Assembly: GCF_020382885.2 (NCBI RefSeq)
Contig: NC_058494.1
Span: 14,464,001-14,528,000, forward strand
From: Scatophagus argus
Taxonomy: Eukaryota > Chordata > Actinopteri > Scatophagidae
DNA length: 64,000 nt
Reading direction: 5' to 3'
In this document: positions 13,945 through 25,697 of the stretch, piece by piece
How the letters are laid out: every line of letters begins with the position of its first letter
Numbering within the stretch: the first letter of the stretch is position 1
The notes under the pieces: model-generated
What the model was told of the DNA's origin: nothing
Seen by the model: the letters and a program-made list of their open reading frames with translations, nothing else
Databases searched by the model: none
Made by a program: the position numbers and the translations under genes

Positions 13945-16900
13945 GACTCATCGAAGGAATGTAAATGTATTCATATGTATTAAATAAGATAAAACGGAGT
14001 GATGTGAACTTTGTGTTCTGTGAGGAGCGTTTGGTTGTGTGCAGTATCTTCTTTCCAACGCTGAGGAAACTATGCAAAGTGAACATTTGCATGTGTGCGT
14101 ATGCACATCATGTGTCCTCACTTATTTTCCCGTGTGTGTTATGTTTTGTCTGTTTACACGAGTGTGAGCCTGTCTGCGGTCTGGTTAGCACACCACAGGT
14201 CACTGGCCACAAGTCACAGAGACCTGGCAGAGTTTACTAGTCTGTCCACTAAAGTTATTGTCAGAACCACAACACACCGACCTCAGAGAGAGTGACAGAG
14301 AGCAGACCGGGAAGATATGGCACTCAGGACAGTCATTTTTCATATGAATCATCCTGAGTGTTGTAAATAAAGTGGAAAACATCATCTGCTCAAGATAAAC
14401 TAACATGAAAACTCCCCGATGAATGTCAGAGGTAACAGTCACACACGGTCAGAAGCAGGGCGTCAGATTCAAAATTAGATTCAAAAGGTTTGACTCAAAG
14501 TTGTATCAGGCTCTAAATATGGATTTAAAAGAGACAGTATTTAGCAATAAAGGCTATAAAAGCTCTTTTAAAAAAACAACAGATGGGCTGCAGACATCAA
14601 GAGTGAAAAAGTTTGGACTTGTCCCAAAAATATTCTCTCAAGCTAGAAGGGAATTTCGAGGCCCAGACTGGGATCAGTATAATTAGTGGTGTTTTACTGC
14701 CAAGCGGATGCATCCGGCGGAATGGGGAGAGCCTGGCAGGTGGACGTTTCTCAGAGACCAGATGGAAATGTACAGCGTGTGTCGTCTGCCATCTGAGTTT
14801 GTTTACGGCTGCAGTCCAGACAGTGTTGCATAAAGCGCTGTTGGGGGTCTGTGGGTGGTACTGAGATGACCGAATCAAAAGGTAATGGTTGGATATGGCT
14901 GTTATTTACTGGTAATTAAAAGAAAAAAATCACATTTATTGTTCAGTTGTGTTGTTTATTGACATATTGTTTCTGTTTTTCTAACAAGGCTCCCTCTGAT
15001 TTCAAATCATCTTGAATAGCAAGTGTTCTAAAATGACAGATATTTGCTCAGCTTCCATCTCAACTGGATGAAATATCCAACATATTAAATATCAAAGTTT
15101 ATGATAATAAACAAGCAATTTATGATCATTTTTGCCATATCTGAGTGAGCAAAGATAGATGAAACATTGAGTAAATAACCCTGATGGTTTAGCTCTAAAT
15201 TCAGGCAGTAAAGGCATCACCACGACAGTGTGCTTCATCTACCTACAAAAAACAGTGATTTGCTGTTCCTGTTTAGACAAATTAAGGAAAGGGTATCAGA
15301 GAATTTTTCATTTAGTTTATTTTCTGATGCTCTTTTTTAACCAGTGCTGTTACATGCTAAAACAGTGGCACTGGAGGAGAATGATATTAGTTGTGCTTTT
15401 TAACAATACACTGTGGTGGTTCTGGGGGAAGTAGGATTGTGCAAACCTGATCTGACAGTAGGGGGGTCAGGGTCCAAAGGTCCAAAGCTCAGCCACTTGT
15501 CTTCTGTAACTGCATTAATCCAGCTGGTATATATATTACAATTTTTCTAATGATCAGAAAGATTAAATGTTCCTTTATGTGTTGAAAAAAATCCTCCTTC
15601 CTTTTGAGCAAACATTCGATTTAATTAGCTGGTAAATACATCATTACATCATCATCGTTTTCCTGAACTGCAAATGCCATAATGATGCATGGGTCTCATG
15701 GGACAGTGACACCACAAACATTGATCTTATAGAATATGATGCACTGCTGTAGATTAAACTACCCAACATTGTATAAGGTAATTAAAATGAGCTCAGCTTT
15801 ATTAAAATGCAACACAGACATTAACTAAGCAGTTAATATTAATGCCAAAATGTCAGATATAATAGTAACACACTGACCGGGATCGTCTCATGGCACAATG
15901 AGTACCTTTACTTTTGATCTACTGTCTAAATTTTGCTTTTACTTCAATTCTTTTACTCAGTTAAGGTTATGAATGCTTGTTGTAGAGCACAAAAGTCTCC
16001 GTTCTCCCAAATTCCAGTGAATCCCAAAGATCTCACGGTCCTGTTGGTACAAACTGTGCAGAAACTTGGCTCTTACAGCCCCAAGTAAACGTCTTTTTCC
16101 AAAACTGGTTTCTAAGTAAGACTGGCCTCTAATAAGTAAGCAATAAGTACACGGTGGGTCTTGACTCTAGTCACTAACCAGTGATGCTGCCAGGTTTGCA
16201 AAACACATGAAACTTTAAATATTTAAAACAATGCTGTCTCTTTATCCTTCCGTAAGATCATACTAATGCATGAGACAATTTAAATACTGTGTTGTACAAT
16301 GTATACATCATCAGCTGTTGTATCAGCTACGATGGCCTCCAGTGCTGCAGGAGATCTGAGCCTCTGTCTACTGTACAGTAAACATTTTCTTCTCTACCTC
16401 CCATCACTCTGCTGCACACAGAGTAGCATTCAGTAGGTGCCTCATCCAGGGGTTTTTTAAAGTTTAAATTTGAAAATCATACATCTAACTTTTTTATTTG
16501 TGGTAATAGCCTTGGCCTGAGGCAAAATATTTTCCCATTGTTGTGAATGTGAAGGAGTGAATTTAATTACACATGGCACAAACATTTACTGGGCCTCAAG
16601 GATGAACTGATTAGACTTTGGTGGTCAAAGGACACTGTGACCTCATAAAAACACATTTTTGGTCATAACTCAGTAATTCATACGCTAATGAGATTTTTTC
16701 ACACAAACATCTAACAGGATAAAATGAATGAAGTGATGACATCAAAAAGTCACAGAACTACGCTTGTTACCATGCATCAAATTCCTTCACGGTCTTCACT
16801 ACATATATTACATGAGTCTAGACAGACATGGAGGTAAACTGCAACTTGTGTGTGCAGACAACCACAAGGCGGGTAATTTTAGTTTTATCATTCAGTCGTT

Positions 16901-17235
16901 GTTCAGAATCTTTCCCATAAGTCCCTGACACCTTGCTGAGGTTACACATACGCTTATCTACAACACGAAATGTTGTCTAGAGGTCACAAGGATTCACATG
17001 CACAGTGAGGTAATGGTATAAAAAGAAAAGTCTAACTGCACGCCTGTAACTGGTCATTTAAAGCTTGTTTGTTGCATATGCTGCATGTGTATTCATGCGA
17101 GTGGAAAAAAGCTGGCGAGGACAAAAAAAGGAAACTTACAGTGAAGATCCTTTGACTTTCACCATTGAAACTCTGAGCTGTGCAGTACACATTAGCGGGG
17201 CTGATAAAGCAGAGAAACCTGACCTATCCCTTGGG

Positions 17236-17305
17236 TCAGTGGTTTTAAAAGCGGGGTCCAGGGATTCTTTGAGAAGGGATTCCTAGTGGTCCCCACGAAA
17301 ACAAT
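17236..17305. mobile_element. Fragment resembling the end of a non-autonomous hAT transposon
   Basis: CAGTGGTTTTAAAAGCGGGG followed by TCCAGGGATT resembles the CAGTGGTTTTCAAAGTGGGG-type terminus of many fish hAT elements. I did not find a matching opposite end, so this would be a truncated remnant. Confidence 0.4.
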
Positions 17306-19832
17306 AATTTATTTCCACAATAATTCCATACACAAGTCACACTATGACCACATTCATATTGTGTGGAGGACCCTGGTGCCAAAGGTTTTCTATTCAGTCT
17401 TTCTATTCAGTGGTCTAATAGGTGTCAGTTCATGGGTGCTTCATGTGAAAAGTTTGATCCACTGCTTTGGATGTACTGATGGTGTGTTGGTTTCTTGTGT
17501 GAGGGGTTAAAGTTATTGATGGTGGAATTTTTTTTGTTTGAGCTTGAGTACAGGTTTGCTATTTGTCCTCATCACTTCCAGGGCCATCTCCAGATGTTTC
17601 ATCTCAAGGCCATTAAAGTACAATAAATGTTGTTTTGCTGTATTTCCCAGTGCAGATTACTATTGATGTTCTCAAAAGATGGAAGGAAAAAGATATGTGA
17701 TAAATATGAGTTTAAGAATCTTAAAACCATTCAATAGCCCTCCAATGCACACACATGCACAATGAGCCATCTATAAGACAATCTGAGACTAATGTAAATA
17801 ATAATCATGAAAGTAATAATAACAGTAATAAAAATAATAAATTAGATAATCTAATAACAAACAATAGATAAGAGGCTATAAAATAATAAAACAACATAAA
17901 AAATGAACTAACATTTAAACAAGGACCGTAAAACATTCTTATAAAAAGTATAAAGACATTTTTAAAAATAGTTTCAGCGTCTCTCAGATCCTTCTATGGC
18001 TGTCCCAAACGGCTCAGGGCATTAAAACGAAAAGCCTCACTAAATGTTCTGGGGCTTTAAAACCAGTACAATTTTAAATTCAGTACAGGAACTGACAGAA
18101 AACTGATGTGGTGACTTTAAAACAGGCGTGACGAGTTGTCTTCTTCTGGTCATTGTTAACATAGGGCCTCGTCAATAAACTCTACTTAATATTTGACCTT
18201 AACAGATTACGTAATACAGAAGAAGATAGAATGTTTATTACTTATATGAGTTGACTGCCAAAATTGTACACAGGGTCAGACTGCCACACAGACAGGAAAT
18301 GTGTAAAACCAGAACAACATTATAAAACTGTGATTTCAAAGCCAAGACGCAACAACAAACAAAGAAACTGATCCAAATGGTCGAGACATTATATTTCCTG
18401 ACCGTTCAGGGACACTGTGGCAATTGTTTTCTCCAGCTGTGTCCCCCATACACCGAAATGCATCCACAAAAATGGACGCTGGACCAGACATTGAAATTAC
18501 ACGGCGCATGTTCCAAGACAAATCCCAGACACCAGGAATAAAGTTAGACGATGAAACACGAGGGACACCGAGGTCACTCAGCACCAGCACTGACTTTCTC
18601 ACTACATGATAGATGAATCTGTTTGGGGGCCCTGTGAGATATATTTATATATATACATGGAGTGATATGTGTGCAGAGTTGTTATCAAGATGGTATTTAA
18701 GTTGCAATATGGTTTAAGTCCTCAAATCCAGTCTTTTTTATCGTGAGCCACAGAAGAAGCCACGCGTAAACTGTATTGCACAAACAGAGCGCTGCATCCA
18801 AACCCTCATGCATAACGCCATGCATCCAACACACGAGAGTTTGCCTTTATTTAGCTGTATATACTGTACGCTGAAATATAACAAGCGCGGATGTGTACTG
18901 GGTCGCTGGTTGGCATTGGTAAGCTGTGGCCATGCCTGGCCAGGACCTGCATGGACTGAGATGGATCTGTAAATAGTGACTGACTGTGGTTCTGGTGGGA
19001 CTCTGCAACACTCTAATTAAGCTCTGTAGCATAATGAGGCTCACTGCCGTTCCGTGTCACTCGATTAGTAGCTTGTGTTCAGCTCAGACTATAGTTTGAG
19101 GTTTGTGGGGGTGGGAGATCACATCTGGGGCAAAGAGTATGGTAACATAACAGCAATGGCAGAACTGGCAATCTTGATGTGAAAGAGCTGGTCTCCCTGA
19201 TGAAAATCCAATTACATTTTGAGGGTATTTTATAAGGATCACTAACACCACTTATTTGAACTTTCAGGGGTTTTGTTGTATTATTTTTACACCACTGATG
19301 AGGGCTGAGGATTGAGACGAACTTAAAGGGGATGTGAAGAATTGGTAAACTAGATCAGCATAAAAACCCAGAAAATGGTTGACAGGGAAATTATGGCATT
19401 TTTGTCTGAGAAAATACAAGAAAAATACTGTTCAGTTTAAGCCAGAGAGATACACTTGAGAGTCAATTCTATTTGATTGTCTTTCCTGTGAGCTCTTTAA
19501 AATAAAAGGTAAAATATTTATGAGTGTGTATGTCTGTGTGTTTGTCATAGAGAAGGGAGATGCCCTGACATGTATAGTAACGCTTTGCTCTCATTACTCT
19601 GTTTGTTTTGGACTGGCTTTAATACATGCATGCTTAAATACGTACATACATACATATGGGTTTACATACCACGCATACACCCTACTCACAACTGAATGCC
19701 AGGAATATTTTGTGGCTGTGTAAGTTTATGTATGGGTGAATGAGTTTTTGGACTCTAAGTCAGGACTGTGTGGGTGTTTATGGGAGCTTTCATGACAAGT
19801 AGAAGCGGAAACATTGACATTTGATTCCACAG

Positions 19833-19898
19833 CCAATCAGAGAGTTATCTCACCATGTGGGTCTGGCCTGACGAAGGAGGTGGACTACAGTATATATT
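19833..19898 (+). promoter_or_regulatory. Osteocalcin promoter: CCAAT box and TATA box
   Basis: A CCAAT box (within AGCCAATCAG) lies at 19833-19837 and a TATA element (TATATAT) at about 19890-19897. The start codon is roughly 105 bases further on. The spacing fits a standard TATA-driven promoter with a short 5' leader. The position is inferred from sequence alone. Confidence 0.7.
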
Positions 19899-20000
19899 GA
19901 CCTGCGATTGGGGCAAAGAAACAGAACAAGCCATCAAAAGCTAAGAAGAGCAGTCAAGAAAGCAACTTGTCTACAGGGAGACACCAACTAACAAGGCATC

Positions 20001-21156
20001 ATGAAGACTCTGACTCTACTCGCCGTCTGTGCTCTTCTGTCAGTGTGCTGGTCCATGGGAGGTAAGGACAAACCCATCTTCTCATTGCTGTGATGGCTCT
20101 CTGTGCATTTTGGAACAATGCAAGCGGCTACAGTGCACATCTAAAAGTGTTATGTTCTGTGACCCTCAGCTATTGAACCAGAAGTTGTCGTGGACCCTGC
20201 TGCCGACACAGCTGCTGACGTTGCACCTGCCGACCCCGCAGCTGCAGATTCATCCCCCTCATCCTCTGCTTCGGACTCTTCCTCCTCCTCTGAGTCAGAT
20301 TCAGCCTCATCCTCTGAATCTGACTCCAACTCTTCCTCAGACTCTTCAGCATCTGATTCCAACTCCAACTCTGATTCGTCATCCTCCTCCTCCTCCTCCT
20401 CTTCCTCTTCCTCTGAATCTACTGAATCTTCTGAATCTTCAGAATCTTCAGAATCTTCAGAATCTTCTGAGTCTTCTGAGTCTTCTCAGTCTTCTTCCTC
20501 TGAGTCCAAGTCTTCTGAGTCCAACTCTTCCTCTGACTCTTCTGCCTCTGATTCTTCCTCTTCTTCTTCATCTTCCTCATCTTCATCAGAGTCAGCAAGC
20601 ACTGAGGGTATGCAGCATTTTTGCTTCCAGAAAAAATCTTTGCATTGTTTTAGAATTTGCCATTTGTATTTTTGTATGATAGCAACACGAGAAAGTCTGA
20701 CTTTGTGATGTTTGTCCCCCACAGCGACTCAGGTGGTTATGAAACGCGACCTGGCTGCTGTTCTCCTGAGGAGAAGAAGAGCTGCCCCAGGAGGAGACCT
20801 CACCCCTCTGCAGCTGGAGAGGTATACTTATTTACTGACATCAGATAAAACTGCCTCACTAAGCAACAATTTATGCTGCACACTCTATTGTCTATGAAAT
20901 GATGTTGTAAATTCTTTGCTACCTACAGTCAAATAATCTTACATTTGTTCTGTGATTTAAAAAAAACACATCTGAGAACCAAAAATGAGGAGTCTAAGTC
21001 TAAACCGATGCTTTTCATGTCTTCTAACCCCTTTTCTCTCTTCTTCCATCCAGCCTGAGAGAGGTATGTGAGGTGAATATTGCCTGTGACGAGATGGCTG
21101 ACACCGCAGGCATCGTCGCTGCGTACACCGCCTACTATGGACCCCCTCCTTTCTAA
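20001..21156 (+). CDS. bglap: Osteocalcin (bone Gla protein), fish OC2 type with Ser/Asp/Glu-rich propeptide
   Basis: Four exons (20001-20061, 20170-20607, 20725-20821, 21054-21156) join to 232 residues. Residues 1-19 or so ([19 protein letters not shown]) are a signal peptide. Exon 2 adds about 146 residues made almost only of Ser, Glu and Asp with a few Ala and Asn, including many S-E-S units. Exon 3 holds the carboxylase-recognition region and an RRRR furin-type site, after which the mature protein starts AAPGG. The 47-residue Gla domain keeps three Glu (mature positions 13, 17 and 20) and two Cys (19 and 25), and ends YYGPPPF. These match the Gla residues and the disulfide of osteocalcin, which binds hydroxyapatite and calcium in bone matrix. 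The long acidic insert fits the OC2 isoform described in some bony fish; that assignment is from memory. Serines in S-x-E context would suit a secretory-pathway kinase such as FAM20C, which is inference. AATAAA lies at 21679-21684. Confidence 0.93.
20265..20600 (+). repeat. Low-complexity coding repeat (TCT/TCC/GAA-rich) in osteocalcin exon 2
   Basis: This segment is made of near-repeats of TCTTCTGAATCTTCAGAATC-type units and TCC runs, encoding Ser-Glu and Ser-Asp strings. Both strands have long open frames here simply because of the codon bias, so the antisense and alternate-frame open frames should be ignored. Repeat-length variation in multiples of three is likely. Confidence 0.9.
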
Positions 21157-24100
21157 GTTAAAGACTCCTCTTTCATCCACATGGGAACTATTTTCTATGT
21201 CATTTTCTAATAGAGCGGCACAGCAACTCCCCTGAATCCATCTGAAGGTGCAGATAAAAAATAACAAGAAAAAAAACAGAATTGGCCCATGTTAAGATGC
21301 TAGATGGAGATTTTTTTAGGCACAAATCCTTGCACAAGTGACCAGCTTTAGTGGTCCGATATGAAAAGGCCTTCTCCAGGCTTTCAGAGAGAGGCACATG
21401 GAAACACAAACCTGTGAAGTGTGTAGTAGCCAACGTAAGATTAAATTATTCTTAAGTCGATAGTATAGTACAATGAATGGTGCTGAAAATGCAAATGTAT
21501 TGTATGTTAATGTATTAATGTTTTTATATCATGCCTTAGTCTTACTTTAGCTAGTAGTTCTAGTAAGTAGTGGATGGAGTAGTGAGTTCTTAGAAGTACT
21601 GTAGTTTTCGTAGTAGTGTATTGATAGTGGTGACATCTGTAATGACTGTAACCACAAATTGCCTCTGGGTTTGAAAATAATAAATTATTTTGTTTGTCGA
21701 ATTGTTGTTTTGTCCTCAGTGACTTCATCTGTTTAAATGGTAGCCCCTGATGAAGGGAATGACATAAAACCTTAAAGCTGCAGTAACTGATTTTTTCGGC
21801 CATGACATGCTGTCATCTTATAATGTTAATAAGGCAAACTTAGCAAACATTAGCAAACAAAAGCAACATTAATATTCATTTAGAGCTGTGTGTCTGAGTA
21901 CGTACCTGACAAATATAAGTTTGATATTCACTTTTCTTTTGTATGGTTAGCTCTTTTCTAATTCCTGATTTGTTTGGAAGTCTTCTAACCATCAAAATGA
22001 AAACATCTGTCTGTTGCGTGACAAAAAATATATTTCAACCAGTTTCCAAAGTTGCAACTTTGTTTTCTGTATGGTTAGCTGATTGGCTGATCAGCTGACT
22101 GCCGACTCAGTGAGAGACACAACTTGGGAAACAGGTTTCAACTATTTTTTATTATTCAAGAAATAATTTTTCACCCTGATGGTGAGAAGAATATTTGGTG
22201 ATTCTGGAAATATCTTCAAAATAACTGTTAATAATAATAAAATAACTGATCAGCACTATAGCCAGGCTGACAGAGAGCCATAGTGCTGTCGAGCCTTGTA
22301 TCCCTGTGACCCTTAGCAGCAATAACTTTATGACCTTTTTTAATGACAAGATTTGACTTTGATTCCTCTGTGCCACACTGCTGTTCTCATATCTACCACT
22401 AGATGACAGTATTAGTCAGTCAAACAGTAGAAACACCAGTTTCTAATGTTTTGTTTTCAGTCCCACATGTATTAATAGAAACAGATGAAAATACTTCAGC
22501 ATCTGAACAGGGGACAGCTTTTGAAAAAATACTGAACTGGTTTGTTTTTGGTTTGTTTGAGACTCTGAGCTGTGCATGACCTGGAAATTCACTGCCAAGA
22601 CTTGAAACTTGAAAAAAATAAGTGGCTTTATCCTTTGACCACTGATATCATCATGATATAACTTAAAATTATTGGTAAAAATAAGTGTAAATGTGTGTGC
22701 AATAACTTGAATTTAACAACATTAACAACAATAGCTACACGAGGTTCCAAACCAAAGGGGTAGTATGATGGAGCCAAGCCTTCTCTCTAAAATGCTTCTT
22801 TTATGTGTACTGATGGATGTCTGATGTTTTTATTTATTTTTTTATTTCCAGAGCAGAAAAGACAGATAAGTCATAATGTTTGAATCTAATTTTGTGGATG
22901 CATAATACGATATATTAGCTAGGATCTATGTCACTGTGTTTGTTAGGTGATTGGTGATTATGCTCCCATTGTTCCCGACTTTACTCTTCTGCAATCCCAT
23001 AAAAACATGTCTAACTCACCTCAGCATATCTTCAAGCACAGTGAAAATTTTGCAGACCTCCTCTTTGAAACCATGGAGCAAATTACATTTAGTTAAGAGG
23101 GAAACATCCATTACATTAGGAAAAGTAAGAAAACAGTCCCAGTATGAGCACCATGAACATATAAGATTAACAAGTGTGCATTCTGTTCAATCGGTGTGAC
23201 TGCTGACATTACGACACGCCCTGTCATGCGCAGAGACGCACGATGATGAATGCACCGTGCTGCTGTTATCATTAACACAAAGAGCAGAAAACACCATCCT
23301 CTCTTGAATTTCTTTGTACATACAAAGTCCAGAACATCTTTCTTAGGTTCAACCTTAGCACAGTTAATATGCTTTAAGTGTTCACCAAGAGAACATTAAT
23401 GCGCTTTATTAAAACAGATTTTATTGCACAAACTAGCTGGGTAGTAACTGCCAGGTGTAACTGGCATGTAATCAACTGATAAGCTGATGCTTGCATGCTA
23501 ATATTATGACTTTGTCAGAGTGAAGGGGTAAAATTGTGTATGGTTAACACATCTGACCTGACACCTGATAAAGTGCTGTTCAATAATTATGTGTCCTGTT
23601 GGGAAGATTTTAAATTAATAAACATTGACATATGCCAATAATATTAGAATAACATCAGTTGAGCTGGCATAATTGGACACTTCCCATTCATTTTAACTGC
23701 TATCTCTGAAACACATATTTTTTTTATTTATGTATATGTAACCAAAACAAAGTGATACTTAAATTTACAAAGGACTGGAATATAAGTCCAGCATGTGATG
23801 CTACAGAACTTTTTCTTTATATTATGACTAGAAAAAGATCCAGATGTTTCCTAGCAGACCAAAGGGTCGCAAGATAAATCTGAGAGATTGACAGATGAGA
23901 AATGGGAGAGGGAAAGAAAAGCTCTTTTTTTTTTTTTTAACCTCTTTGGTTGGGCCTTGAACAGTTATTCAAATGAAACCGTGTGAGAAACATCTATTTG
24001 GTGGAACAACTCAGACATCTGAAACAAGAGCTCTAACTTCACTTCAACTTGCTTTCATTGTATTTGCACTTTGCTGTAAGGTTTCGAAACACTGGTTTAA

Positions 24101-25697
24101 TATAAAATGATACATTTCATTTCAGAAGCTCATCATATGTTTTATGTCAATTCTTGCTCATGAAAAGTAATTTGTAACTAGAAACACACAGTGGAGTGAA
24201 ACCTGCAGTATTTTCCCATGAACTGTTATAAAATTTAGTTCAATAAAAATGCTCAAGTAAAGTGCAGTACTGGAGTAAATATAGTGTACTTAGTTATTTT
24301 GAGTGAGTGTCAACTGACCATGTCTGGTGGCTGAGCTTTGACACATTTGTGTGCCTTTGATATTGACATATTGATAATCCATGTCATGTTCTTTGGACAT
24401 GGTTTGCTGACATGTGACAGTATAGTGATCATGACAACAGTCTCCTGGGCACTCTGGCTGTGGTGCCCCAGTCACTTAAAAAGAAAGAAAGAAAGCTCAC
24501 AGATGTAACAGAGCAGTCACAAACTGGAACCGTAAATTAACTGTGACATATTTATAACAGAGGATGGACTCTACACTCTCTGTTTCTGCCTTGTGTTATA
24601 ATTGCTCACTTCCTGCTTTAGTCTTCAAAAATCTTCAGATAACTGATAGGGAGTGATAAATACGGAGAGTATTTATATTGTATCCATAAAATGGGAGTTA
24701 AACAGGTCAGGGAACTTTTAAACAGTGAATTGCATCATTTCTGCCAGGTGAGTAGAAGTGAAGTGAATCTTTCAAAAACCTAAGCATTTTTAATCTTTTA
24801 TTATTATTATTTTTTAAATATTTATTAAGGTATTACTGAGACACAATATACAGCTCAACATTCAGCAAAAGTTACAAATATTTAGTTAGATGTGCATTCA
24901 TCTAATGTCAATCTACATATTCTTTGAATACAATTATCTTTCTGAATCACAAAATAATTTTTACACCTTAAAACGATGCGATAAGGATTTCAATGTGCCT
25001 TTTATGCACAGTTAAATAAGGAATTTTCTCTGTTAAAAAAAAACAAAAAAACAAAAAAACAATAGAAAAGCGGTAACATGATGAGCATTTTTTCTGAACA
25101 AGTCTACGCGTGTCAAACCTGCCCTCTGACTCGAAGGTTTGGTGTTGATCTGATCATGAGTGACTGTATCTATTTTATATTATATTATTGCCATGACATC
25201 TTCTATGTGTTTTCACAGTGTAACAACACAGATACAAATACCAGCTGTGGTGTTCCAGCTGTGTGGAATAGTGATTGTCATAGTGATTGTCAGTTATTGA
25301 CATTGTTCAACATGGGATTAAATATACCCTATTTGTACTTCATCATTTTGTTAATTTTTTTATAACCATATTTTGTTCAGATTATGTACATATGAGCTGA
25401 CTGAGAGTACTGTCCAAGGTCTTCAAGGCAAAAAAAAAATCAAGGAATTTAAAGACATATTCAGTCAGCAGCATACAACTGAAAGACCAACACTTTTCTG
25501 CATGTGTTATTTTCTTTGTCTGGCTCCAGATGAAAACTGGAATTCTCTATACATCCATTTTTTACTCAAAAGAATCTAATTAAATTAAAAGTGTAAACAG
25601 TGTAAATTTGAGAATCTTTCCTAAATGTGTTTGGTCCGTGTGCATGACCAATGCACTTTTTTATATTATGCACATAGTCACACACATAAATCTAATC
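21157..25697. other. Intergenic region between osteocalcin and slc34a2 (tail to tail)
   Basis: The osteocalcin 3' UTR runs to about 21700 and the slc34a2 3' UTR occupies the right end. Between them I see only A+T-rich DNA with short unassigned open frames and poly-A/T runs (about 23930 and 25035). No coding exon was recognised. Confidence 0.6.

Larger units (their letters stand above)
13945..20000. other. Intergenic region between erp27 and the osteocalcin gene
   Basis: After the erp27 3' UTR I find no convincing coding exon over about 6 kb. The open frames are short and lack family motifs. There is an A+T-rich stretch rich in AATAAT units around 17800-17960 and a hAT-like fragment near 17236. 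The last 170 bp contains the osteocalcin promoter. Confidence 0.6.

Noticed and set aside
20029-20679. Long open frame of 216 codons and several antisense frames over osteocalcin exon 2
   Set aside because: They are alternate readings of a low-complexity TCT/TCC-rich coding repeat. Only the frame that connects the signal peptide to the Gla domain through matching splice phases is credible.
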